DNA of 64,000 bases, from contig JAEUUP010000030.1 in assembly GCA_016787525.1 (NCBI GenBank), positions 31,478-95,477 on the forward strand, read 5' to 3'. Shown here one piece after another: positions 38,232 through 45,782 of this stretch. The notes beneath the pieces were generated by a model. The model ran no database searches. It was not told the origin of the DNA and saw only the letters and a program-made list of their open reading frames with translations. A program made the position numbers and the translations under genes. The DNA is from Saprospiraceae bacterium (GTDB taxonomy: Bacteria > Bacteroidota > Bacteroidia > Chitinophagales > Saprospiraceae). How positions within the stretch are numbered: the first letter of the stretch is position 1; each line of letters begins with the position of its first letter.

Positions 38232-38280
38232 AGAGCGAAGTCAGTTTTGAGCTTTTTAAGCTCAAAACTGACTTCGCTCT
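38232..38280. repeat. 49-base long hairpin
   Basis: AGAGCGAAGTCAGTTTTGAG starts a 23-base arm at 38232-38254 that pairs perfectly with 38258-38280 around TTT. Flanking AATAATTTTTT and AAAAAATTATT can extend the stem. It resembles the palindrome at 34984-35035 (both arms run from purine-GCGAAGT-type or CCGAAGT-type starts into CA-TTT). It lies in the 674-base gap between pdxJ and tex. Confidence 0.85.
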
Positions 38281-38375
38281 ATAAAAAATTATTCTTGTAA
38301 CGAGGGAACTTGCGACCAATGTTGTGTGTATGCTTAGCATTTGTCTATGTCGTTATCAAAAGTGTGTCAAAATAA

Positions 38376-38412
38376 AAAAGCCTTGAAAAGAATCCATCTC
38401 ATCAAGGCTTTT
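38376..38412. terminator. Bidirectional terminator hairpin
   Basis: AAAAGCCTTGA at 38376-38386 pairs with TCAAGGCTTTT at 38402-38412, with flanking A and T runs on either side, around a 15-base loop. Read on the minus strand it lies 77 bases after the tex stop codon. Confidence 0.65.
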
Positions 38413-38433
38413 GTTGCTATACAACAGGCATTT

Positions 38434-38479
38434 GGAGATTAAAGGTGCGACTTCTAATGAGGTCGCACCTTTAATCTCC
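38434..38479. terminator. 18-bp hairpin just after tex
   Basis: GGAGATTAAAGGTGCGAC at 38434-38451 pairs perfectly with 38462-38479 around a 10-base loop, 9 bases from the tex stop codon. There is no U tract, so it more likely protects the 3' end or acts together with the following hairpin. Confidence 0.55.
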
Positions 38480-38488
38480 GAACACACA

Positions 38489-40603
38489 TTAAACATCTTT
38501 CATCGAAAGCGTCACCCGTTTACGCAAGGCATCCACCTCCATCACTTTGACTTCTACCTCTTGGCGCAACTTCACCACCTCATTCGGGTTTTTGATGAAG
38601 CGATTGGACATTTGAGAGATGTGAACCAGACCGTCTTGCTTCACACCGATGTCCACGAATGCGCCAAAGGCTGTGATATTGGTGACGATGCCTGGGAGAA
38701 TCATGCCCACGGTCAAGTCTTCGATTTTATGCACGTTGCCGAAACTAAATGCTTTGGCTTCGCCGCGAGGGTCGAGTCCGGGTTTGTCGAGTTCCTTTAG
38801 GATGTCGGTCAAAGTGGGCAGACCGACTTTGGCGGTGACGTATTTTTCTAACTTAATCTGCTGACGCAAAGCTTTATTTTGTATCAAATCGGCAATTTTG
38901 ACCCCTAAGTCCTTTGCCATTGCTTCCACAATCGCGTAACTTTCTGGGTGAACAGCCGAGTTGTCCAAAGGATGTTCCGCTTCGCGAATGCGTAAGAAAC
39001 CTGCGCATTGCTCAAAGGCTTTTTCGCCCAAGCGCGGGACTTTTTTGAGCTGGCTGCGGCTTTTGAAAGCTCCATTTTCGGCGCGATAGGTCACAATGTT
39101 CTGTGCCAAACTGGGACCCAGACCTGAAACATAGGTCAGCAAATGCTTGCTGGCGGTGTTCAGATTGACACCCACCGAGTTCACACAACTTTCGACCGTT
39201 CTGTCCAAACTTTCCTTCAAAGCCGACTGATTGACATCGTGCTGGTACTGTCCAACGCCAATGGATTTGGGGTCAATTTTGACTAACTCAGCCAAGGGGT
39301 CCATCAAACGACGAGCGATGGAGACCGAGCCGCGCACCGTCACATCGTAGTCAGGAAACTCCTCGCGCGCCACCTCCGAAGCCGAATAAATAGACGCTCC
39401 CGCCTCATTGACGCTGAAAATACTGAGGGGGGGATTGAATGAAATGGATTGGCACAGCGATTCCGTTTCGCGCCCTGCCGTACCGTTGCCAATGGCAATG
39501 GCTTCAATCTGGTGTTTGGTGACTAATTTCTTGATTTTGTCAATGGCTTCAGCTTCATTGTGCAGATAAATGGTCGCATTTTCTTTCAAATTGCCACTCG
39601 CATCGAGGCAGACGATTTTGCAACCTGTCCGAAACCCTGGGTCAATGCCCATCACCCGACGCTGTCCGAGTGGGGCTTGCAGGAGCAATTGTCGCAGATT
39701 CTCCACAAAGACAGTGATGGCTTCGGCATCCGCTTTGTCTTTCGAGAGGTTGCGAAATTCCGTTTCGATGCTCGGTTCGAGCAAGCGTTCGTAAGCATCA
39801 GCGATGGCCATTTGCACTTGGTCAGCCGACTCGTTGTTGGCAATGAGGAACAAATCCTCTAATTTCTGCAAGGCGTATTCTTCGTCGGCAGGCGCAATGC
39901 CAACCCGCAAAAAGCCTTCTTCCTCGCCACGACGCATCGCCAAAAGGCGGTGTGAAGGCGATTTACTGAGGGGTTCGGAGAAGTCAAAGTAGTCTTTGTA
40001 TTTTGCAGCCTCTGCCTCTTTCGACTTCACAACTTTAGAGCGCATCACCGCCTCACGGCTAAAAATGGAGCGGAGCGTAGCCCGTGCTTTCTCGTCTTCA
40101 TTCACCATTTCGGCGATGATGTCGCGTGCGCCCGCCAAGGCATCGTCAATGGACTCCACTTGATCGGTCAGAAACTTCATGGCTAAAGTCTCGACATCGC
40201 GCACCTTTTGGCTGAATAATTCCAAAGCCAAAGGCTCTAAGCCTTTTTCGCGCGCGACAGAGGCGCGCGTTTTGCGCTTTTGTTTATAAGGCAAATAGAT
40301 GTCTTCTAACTCCGTTAAATTATAAGTCGCCTCGATGCGTTTACGCAAATCGTCGGTCATTTTCCCTTGCTCTTCGATGCTTTTCAAGATGGCTTCGCGG
40401 CGTTTTTCCAGTTCTTGCAGCTTTTGATATTGCGTCTTAATCTCGCCGACTTGCACCTCGTCGAGCGAGCCTGTCACCTCCTTCCGATAGCGCGAAATGA
40501 ACGGAATGGTCGCTCCTTCAGTCAGAAGTTGCACAGTATTTTCCACTTGTTGCACTCTGATACTGAGGGCATTGGCAATGATTTGGATGTGTTTTGGATT
40601 CAT
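38489..40603 (-). CDS. tex: Tex-family RNA-binding transcription accessory protein
   Basis: A 704-residue cytoplasmic protein of the Tex family, which binds nucleic acid and affects transcription and RNA turnover. Order: helical N-terminal region; YqgF-like RNase H fold near 320-440 (GIDPGFRTGCKI); helix-hairpin-helix region near 500-560 (LTYVSGLGPSLAQNI, KSRSQLKKVPRLG); and a C-terminal S1 RNA-binding domain near 630-700 (VTNITAFGAFVDIGVKQDGLVH). The length is slightly below the usual 720-780. Three motif copies lie in the gene (39421, 39964, 40561). A good promoter is visible upstream. Confidence 0.95.
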   Translation of the reverse strand: MNPKHIQIIANALSIRVQQVENTVQLLTEGATIPFISRYRKEVTGSLDEVQVGEIKTQYQKLQELEKRREAILKSIEEQGKMTDDLRKRIEATYNLTELEDIYLPYKQKRKTRASVAREKGLEPLALELFSQKVRDVETLAMKFLTDQVESIDDALAGARDIIAEMVNEDEKARATLRSIFSREAVMRSKVVKSKEAEAAKYKDYFDFSEPLSKSPSHRLLAMRRGEEEGFLRVGIAPADEEYALQKLEDLFLIANNESADQVQMAIADAYERLLEPSIETEFRNLSKDKADAEAITVFVENLRQLLLQAPLGQRRVMGIDPGFRTGCKIVCLDASGNLKENATIYLHNEAEAIDKIKKLVTKHQIEAIAIGNGTAGRETESLCQSISFNPPLSIFSVNEAGASIYSASEVAREEFPDYDVTVRGSVSIARRLMDPLAELVKIDPKSIGVGQYQHDVNQSALKESLDRTVESCVNSVGVNLNTASKHLLTYVSGLGPSLAQNIVTYRAENGAFKSRSQLKKVPRLGEKAFEQCAGFLRIREAEHPLDNSAVHPESYAIVEAMAKDLGVKIADLIQNKALRQQIKLEKYVTAKVGLPTLTDILKELDKPGLDPRGEAKAFSFGNVHKIEDLTVGMILPGIVTNITAFGAFVDIGVKQDGLVHISQMSNRFIKNPNEVVKLRQEVEVKVMEVDALRKRVTLSMKDV

Positions 40604-40654
40604 ATAATCGTATTTAAATCATTAGTTTTCTATCTCAAAAGCGGGTTTTTGCGG

Positions 40655-40684
40655 CAAAATTAGTTTAAAAACCAATTTCCCAAA
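40655..40684 (-). promoter_or_regulatory. Bacteroidota-type promoter for tex
   Basis: On the minus strand TTTG (40681-40684) and TAATTTTG (40655-40662) are separated by 18 bases, fitting the Bacteroidota -33/-7 consensus TTTG and TAnnTTTG. Transcription would start about 45 bases ahead of the tex ATG at 40603. Confidence 0.65.
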
Positions 40685-40764
40685 GAAATGTCGAGACTTC
40701 TGCGTTTTTTTGCACTCTCAATCAAACCCGCTTGCGTCATTCAATCAATAAAAACTAACAAACT

Positions 40765-41826
40765 ATGCGTTCAATAACTTTAGCCTTTTTGTCAATCGCC
40801 ACCATTGTCTTTTTTTCTCAATGCAAAACCGATTCAACAACTAAAAAAGCCTCTGAAATCCTCTTGTCGAGTGTCAACAAAGCGCATTTATTAGACAGTG
40901 TCGCGGCTTCAAAAGCCATCATCCGCGATGATTTGGCGCATTTTTTTGACAAAATCACGGTTGCAGATATGTCTATCCAGATGAAAAAACCTTTTTCGGC
41001 AACGACTAAAAGAGACGAAGCGTTGAGTGACTACATGGGATTTTTGCAACGAGATGTAGCAACCTTCACAACAGAAGAATCGGAATTCATTGTGAAAGCG
41101 ATGAATGAAGCCTTCAATTTGTGTCAAAAAGTATCCAATAAGTTTTTCCCCGACGAGATTTTGTTAATAAAATCGCACGGCTTGGCTTACGGCGAAGACA
41201 CCTATTATACGAGAGAAAACTGCATAGTCATACCCAAACAGGCTTTGGCAAAACGCGATTACGATGAGTTTCTGCGCGTTATGCTGCACGAAATCAGCCA
41301 CATCGTCACACGTACACACCCCTCAGTAAAAGCACAACTGTACGCACTCGTCGGCTTCAAAAAGATAGACAACACATTGGTTATCAAAGACTCGTTAAAG
41401 AACCGCATACTCACAAACCCCGATGGCATCGAACAAGATTGGGCAACAACACTCACTGCTGCCGATAATAAAACGGTCTTTGCCCTGCCTTTGATTTATG
41501 CTAAAGACGCAAGATGGTCCGCCGATAACCCAGAGTTCTTTCAAAATATGGGGTTCAACTATTTTGAACTCGCGCCGTCAGCCGATGCCAAATCACTGGT
41601 CGTGCTGACTCGTGGTGACAAGCAACAAAGTACACTCGACACAAAAGGCATCAATGAGTTATTCCAACAATCTTACAACACACAATACATCATTCATCCC
41701 GACGAAATCGTGGCTGATAACTTTGCGATTTTGATGCTGTCAGAAAAAAAGCCAACAAGTTTGGCAACCTATACTGAGGGGGGGCGTGAACTGATTCGGA
41801 AGATGAGAGAAGTGTTGTCGAGGTAA
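40765..41826 (+). CDS. Lipoprotein with HExxH zinc-peptidase motif
   Basis: A 353-residue predicted lipoprotein: lipobox FFSQC followed by KTDSTTKK. A central segment LHEISHIVTRTH matches HExxH, the core of gluzincin or metzincin zinc peptidases, and a Glu-rich helix follows near the C-terminus (HPDEIVADNFA), which could supply a third ligand. No named family is recognised. It is divergent from tex and ends one base before the stop of the convergent toxin-like gene. Motif copies at 41319 and 41772 encode PSV and TEGG. Confidence 0.7.
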   Translation: MRSITLAFLSIATIVFFSQCKTDSTTKKASEILLSSVNKAHLLDSVAASKAIIRDDLAHFFDKITVADMSIQMKKPFSATTKRDEALSDYMGFLQRDVATFTTEESEFIVKAMNEAFNLCQKVSNKFFPDEILLIKSHGLAYGEDTYYTRENCIVIPKQALAKRDYDEFLRVMLHEISHIVTRTHPSVKAQLYALVGFKKIDNTLVIKDSLKNRILTNPDGIEQDWATTLTAADNKTVFALPLIYAKDARWSADNPEFFQNMGFNYFELAPSADAKSLVVLTRGDKQQSTLDTKGINELFQQSYNTQYIIHPDEIVADNFAILMLSEKKPTSLATYTEGGRELIRKMREVLSR

Positions 41827-41827
41827 A

Positions 41828-42145
41828 CTATTTTCTTTTCGGGATAAGATTGCCGATAGGATTTCGTCCATGTTTATGATAATAAGCATCAATGTATTGC
41901 CTTTCGATTCGGATAGCATCGGCTCTTCCTTCGATGTCTTTAACCAGAATTTGAGCGCCATATTTATCAAATTCAGCTGCCCGATTCATTTCAGTCATTT
42001 GCTTTCTTGCACGCTCGGAAAGTCCGTCAGAATCAATTGGGTCGTCAGAAATACCATATTTATAGGTATCACCGTTGGCTTTTTTATAAATATCGTACAA
42101 GTGATGGATATTGGGATTATCCAAAGCATTGCCATGCAGTTTCAT
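41828..42145 (-). CDS. Probable GIY-YIG-type nuclease domain, orphan toxin-like
   Basis: A 105-residue single-domain protein if started at MKLHGNALD (42145); a start 11 codons upstream would overlap the previous gene. The order LYDIYKKANGDTYKYGIS, then RARKQ, then RIERQYIDAYYHKHGRNPIGN resembles the GIY-YIG nuclease fold used as a toxin tip in polymorphic toxins (Tyr/Gly pair, Arg, catalytic Glu, Asn near the end). No secretion domain is fused to it. It follows the DUF4240 gene on the same strand with a 5-base gap, so the two probably form an operon. Toxin function is inferred. Confidence 0.6.
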   Translation of the reverse strand: MKLHGNALDNPNIHHLYDIYKKANGDTYKYGISDDPIDSDGLSERARKQMTEMNRAAEFDKYGAQILVKDIEGRADAIRIERQYIDAYYHKHGRNPIGNLIPKRK

Positions 42146-42150
42146 CGTTT

Positions 42151-42729
42151 TTACTGGATTTGTTTGAAAGAAGACCACGCCACTTTATTGCTGAATGTTT
42201 CAATTGGGTAAGCCCAAACATGGTCGAAGGGTTTCATTGTTTGTTTTTTGTAAGCTTCAGAAGGGATTCTCAATAAGGGGGCAAAAGTGACTTGATTAGG
42301 CATTTCTTTAGGGTTTTTCCTAATAAAATTAAAGGTTTCTTTGCCATTAGCCACAACACAAGCCCTTGTATAGAGAAAACGATCGGCGGAAAAATCTTCA
42401 TCTAATTCTGTATCCGTAAAACTTTGAGCATATATTTCGCCATCCAAAAGGAAAAGTTTTTGAGACAGAATGTCAGCAAAATCGCAAATATGCCGAAATG
42501 TTTTTTTTGACAAAGCCGACACAACAGGTTCGATGACAGCATTGTCATCGCCTGTTTTAGACCAGTCTAATTGTGCTATCAGATGCCAAAATTCTGCTTC
42601 TTCCAATCCATCTTTGGGTGGTTTAGCTCTTAATTTTATTTGAACCGAAGCGTCAGGGTAATGTTCTTGCAATTCTTTGAGCGTTTGTGGGCTAATGTTT
42701 CTCAATGAATATCTCAATACATTTGTCAT
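42151..42729 (-). CDS. DUF4240 domain protein, possible immunity partner
   Basis: A 192-residue soluble protein. AEFWHLIAQLDWSKTGDD and the following helix (FADILSQKLFLLDGEIYA) match the start of DUF4240, a domain seen in many bacterial proteins next to toxin or stress genes. It lies 5 bases upstream of the GIY-YIG-like gene and is probably co-expressed. An immunity role is plausible from context but not shown by sequence. Confidence 0.65.
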   Translation of the reverse strand: MTNVLRYSLRNISPQTLKELQEHYPDASVQIKLRAKPPKDGLEEAEFWHLIAQLDWSKTGDDNAVIEPVVSALSKKTFRHICDFADILSQKLFLLDGEIYAQSFTDTELDEDFSADRFLYTRACVVANGKETFNFIRKNPKEMPNQVTFAPLLRIPSEAYKKQTMKPFDHVWAYPIETFSNKVAWSSFKQIQ

Positions 42730-42820
42730 TTCGAAGAAGTTTATAAAAATGTATCACAAATTAAGTTGAATATTTCTAAAACTTCAATCATTTTTGTTTT
42801 TTAATCAAAAAATATTCAAG

Positions 42821-43666
42821 ATGGGTAAACAACTTTTCAAGTATTTAGGACATATACTGCTTTTCGTTTTTCTCACCTTACTCTCGCAGGTTGGTGGGCT
42901 CATCTATCTTTTGTGTTTACCTATCTTCAAATACTTCAAGCCGCGCATCGCTCGACCCATTTGGCATATCTCGTTGAATATTGGCATTTTTTGTGTGCTT
43001 TATACTTTCACAACATTCATCATCGTACCACCTTTAGCAGAACGTTTCGGTCGCGTGCCAATGCCTTATGATGAAGAAAACCCAAATCTGAGGCAATGGA
43101 ATCGCTGGACAGTTTTGCTCAATCGGCACTATGTCGTACCTGAATTACGGGCTGTTACTGAGGGGGTCGCTCGCAAGATGGCGGCGGCTGATACTAATTT
43201 AGTGATTACATATTTGGATTGTAATTTTCCATTTTGGGATGGTTTCCCACTTGAGCCTCATTTGAGTCATAATGACGGGCGTAAAATTGATTTGTCTTTT
43301 TTCTACCGCGATGCAGAAACGAATAAGGTGACTGCTGAACGCCCGTCGTGGTTGGGCTATGGTGTGTGTGAAGAGCCTCGTGGTGGCGAAGAAAATCGGG
43401 CGGAATATTGCGCCCAACAAGGCGGTTGGCAATACAGTTTCATGCGCGACAATGTGATTTCACAATCTCAAAAACGCCGTTTACCTTTTGATGAAAAATA
43501 TACGGCGGCTCTCGTTCGCTTTTTTCTGGCTGACAATCGGACAAAATTAGTGCTGATTGAGCCACACTTAGAGAAACGCTTGGGCTTTGCCAACCAAGCC
43601 AAAGTAAAACCACCTCCATGCCACTCGGTGCGCCATGATGACCATATTCATGTGGCGATTTATTGA
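42821..43666 (+). CDS. Membrane protein with LAS-type metallopeptidase-like domain
   Basis: A 281-residue protein if started at MGKQLFKYL (42821). Two hydrophobic segments near residues 8-35 and 50-72 precede a soluble domain of about 190 residues. In it SHNDGRKIDLSFFY and, at the C-terminus, RHDDHIHVAIY give the His-x6-Asp plus His-x-His zinc pattern of LAS peptidases (MepA, VanY, D-Ala-D-Ala endopeptidases). A peptidoglycan-trimming role in the periplasm is likely but inferred. It lies 47 bases upstream of the GH127 gene. A motif copy at 43156 encodes VTEGV. Confidence 0.65.
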   Translation: MGKQLFKYLGHILLFVFLTLLSQVGGLIYLLCLPIFKYFKPRIARPIWHISLNIGIFCVLYTFTTFIIVPPLAERFGRVPMPYDEENPNLRQWNRWTVLLNRHYVVPELRAVTEGVARKMAAADTNLVITYLDCNFPFWDGFPLEPHLSHNDGRKIDLSFFYRDAETNKVTAERPSWLGYGVCEEPRGGEENRAEYCAQQGGWQYSFMRDNVISQSQKRRLPFDEKYTAALVRFFLADNRTKLVLIEPHLEKRLGFANQAKVKPPPCHSVRHDDHIHVAIY

Positions 43667-43713
43667 ATTTTCACTATGCCATCTTTTATAAACCAAACCG
43701 CAATCTTAGCAAA

Positions 43714-45732
43714 ATGAAAAACCAGACTCTATTCCTTCTATTCTTTGTGCCATACTTTGCCTTCTCTCAACCCGTCAAAGGTGATTATCCTTATCATGCA
43801 GTCAATTTTACACAAGTGACTTTGCAGGATAATTTCTGGTTGCCACGTATGGAAATCAACCGCAAGGCGAGTATTCCACACAATTTTTCAAAATGTATTG
43901 AAACTGGTCGTGTCAAGAACTTCACGAATGCTGCCGCACATCAAGGCAAACTCTGCTCCATTTACCCTTTCGACGACACCGATATTTACAAAACTTTGGA
44001 AGGTGCAGCTTATTCGTTGCACATTTATCCAGACCCTGTTTTGGATAAACTATGCGATTCGTTGATTGCCATTGTTGCCAAAGCGCAGGAAATGGATGGC
44101 TATCTCTACACAGCACGTTCGATAGATTCAGTGGCTGGACATTCATGGATGGGCAAAACGCGTTGGTCGAAGGAAGAGGATTTGAGCCACGAACTTTACA
44201 ATTCGGGGCATTTGTTTGAAGCCGCCGCCGCGCATTTTTTGGCAACTAAAAAGCGTAATCTGCTCGATATTGCTTTAAAAAATGCGGATTTATTGGATAG
44301 AACCTTTGGAAAAGGTAAACTGATGGTTGCGCCAGGGCATGAAGTTGTGGAAATGGGTTTGGTCAAATTGTATCGGGTGACAGGACAGATGAAATACCTC
44401 AACTTGGCTAAATTCTTCATTGATGCACGTGGACGGACACAACAATATTCCAAAACCAGCAAAGACATGTGGGAAAATGGCTCGTATTGGCAGAATCACA
44501 AACCCGTTACGGAGCAAGTAGAAGCCATAGGTCATTCGGTTCGTGCCACGTATCTTTACACAGGCATGGCTGATGTTGCTGCTCTGATGGACGAACCCAA
44601 TTATATTGATGCCATCAATAAAATTTGGCTCAATGCCAACACTAAAAAAACCTATGTGACAGGTGGCATTGGTGCGCGCGGACATGGTGAGGCTTTTGGC
44701 ACCGACTATGAGCTACCCAATGAGGATGCTTACTGCGAAACATGTGCCGCTATTGGCAGTGCTTATTGGAACTATCGAATGTTTCTTTTGAATGGTGATG
44801 CTAAATATTTTGATGTCTTAGAGCGGGTTATATACAATGGTTTTTTGTCAGGAGTTAGTTTGGATGGCAAAAGTTTTTTCTACACCAATCCGATGGAAAC
44901 CAATACACGCAACGGGAAACCGACAGGTGAGGCAGAGCGTTCAGCATGGTTTGGTTGCTCTTGTTGTCCGACCAATATTGTGCGTTTTATACCTTCGCTG
45001 CCCGGTTACATGTATGCACACAAGGAAAATGATGTATATATTAATTTGTATTCGAGCAGTACGGTCAATGTTGCTTTAGACAATGGGAACAAAATAAATT
45101 TGACTCAACAAAGTGATTATCCTTGGGACGGTATGGTGAAAGTAACCATCAATAAATTCGATAAAAATAATTTCAACTTGCGCCTTCGCATCCCCGGCTA
45201 TGCGCGCAATGAGGCATTCCCGACCAATTTGTATCAGTTCATGGATAATTCGACCAAAAGGGCTGTTATAAAAGTCAATGGTCAAGAGTTTTACTACACT
45301 TTGGATAAAGGTTACGCCATCATTACGAGAGATTGGCAAAAAGGAGATGTGATTGAAATAAACTTGCCGATGGAAATACGCCGTATGGTTGCTCACGAGA
45401 AAGTCAATTCTTGCATAGGCAAAGCGGCGATACTGAGGGGGCCTATGGTTTACTGTGCAGAGTTTGCTGATAATAATAATCGAGCGAGTAACCTTGTTTT
45501 GCCAGACAATGTGTCTTTCACAACTGAGTATAAAAAAGACTTATTGAATGGGGTTATGCTTGTGAAAACGAAGGCAATTGCCATCAATATTGAAGAAAAT
45601 GGTACAAAAGTGAACAGCCAAGAACAGCCTTTGACATTGATTCCATTCTACGCACGTTGCAATCGAGGTGCAGGTGAGATGCGGATTTGGTTGCCACGAA
45701 AAGTGAATAATATTGAGATACTTGGATACTGA
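43714..45732 (+). CDS. GH127 beta-L-arabinofuranosidase-family enzyme, exported
   Basis: A 672-residue enzyme with a signal peptide (MKNQTLFLLFFVPYFAFSQ). The catalytic (alpha/alpha)6 barrel carries the GH127 zinc and nucleophile residues: CETCAAIG provides Glu and Cys, and WFGCSCCPTNIVR the Cys pair, one of which is the nucleophile in characterised members. Those hydrolyse beta-L-arabinofuranosides such as in hydroxyproline-rich plant glycoproteins or arabinan. The N-terminal FTQVTLQDNFWLPRM is typical of the family. The stop codon is contributed by the motif itself: TAC TGA GGGGG at 45727-45737. Another copy at 45431 encodes ILRGPMV. Confidence 0.92.
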   Translation: MKNQTLFLLFFVPYFAFSQPVKGDYPYHAVNFTQVTLQDNFWLPRMEINRKASIPHNFSKCIETGRVKNFTNAAAHQGKLCSIYPFDDTDIYKTLEGAAYSLHIYPDPVLDKLCDSLIAIVAKAQEMDGYLYTARSIDSVAGHSWMGKTRWSKEEDLSHELYNSGHLFEAAAAHFLATKKRNLLDIALKNADLLDRTFGKGKLMVAPGHEVVEMGLVKLYRVTGQMKYLNLAKFFIDARGRTQQYSKTSKDMWENGSYWQNHKPVTEQVEAIGHSVRATYLYTGMADVAALMDEPNYIDAINKIWLNANTKKTYVTGGIGARGHGEAFGTDYELPNEDAYCETCAAIGSAYWNYRMFLLNGDAKYFDVLERVIYNGFLSGVSLDGKSFFYTNPMETNTRNGKPTGEAERSAWFGCSCCPTNIVRFIPSLPGYMYAHKENDVYINLYSSSTVNVALDNGNKINLTQQSDYPWDGMVKVTINKFDKNNFNLRLRIPGYARNEAFPTNLYQFMDNSTKRAVIKVNGQEFYYTLDKGYAIITRDWQKGDVIEINLPMEIRRMVAHEKVNSCIGKAAILRGPMVYCAEFADNNNRASNLVLPDNVSFTTEYKKDLLNGVMLVKTKAIAINIEENGTKVNSQEQPLTLIPFYARCNRGAGEMRIWLPRKVNNIEILGY

Positions 45733-45736
45733 GGGG

Positions 45737-45780
45737 GTATGATTAGGCGCATGTTTTTGCAAACATGCGCCTAATCATAC
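45737..45780. terminator. 20-bp perfect hairpin between convergent genes
   Basis: GTATGATTAGGCGCATGTTT at 45737-45756 pairs perfectly with 45761-45780 around TTGC. It shares its first base with a motif copy at 45727-45737. Its position between the stop codons of GH127 and the di-haem peroxidase suggests a bidirectional terminator, but no U tract follows on either side. Confidence 0.75.
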
Positions 45781-45782
45781 CA

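Noticed and set aside
38411..38800. 129-codon open frame antisense to the tex 3' end
   Set aside because: It overlaps the S1 domain of tex on the other strand and a hairpin; no signature.
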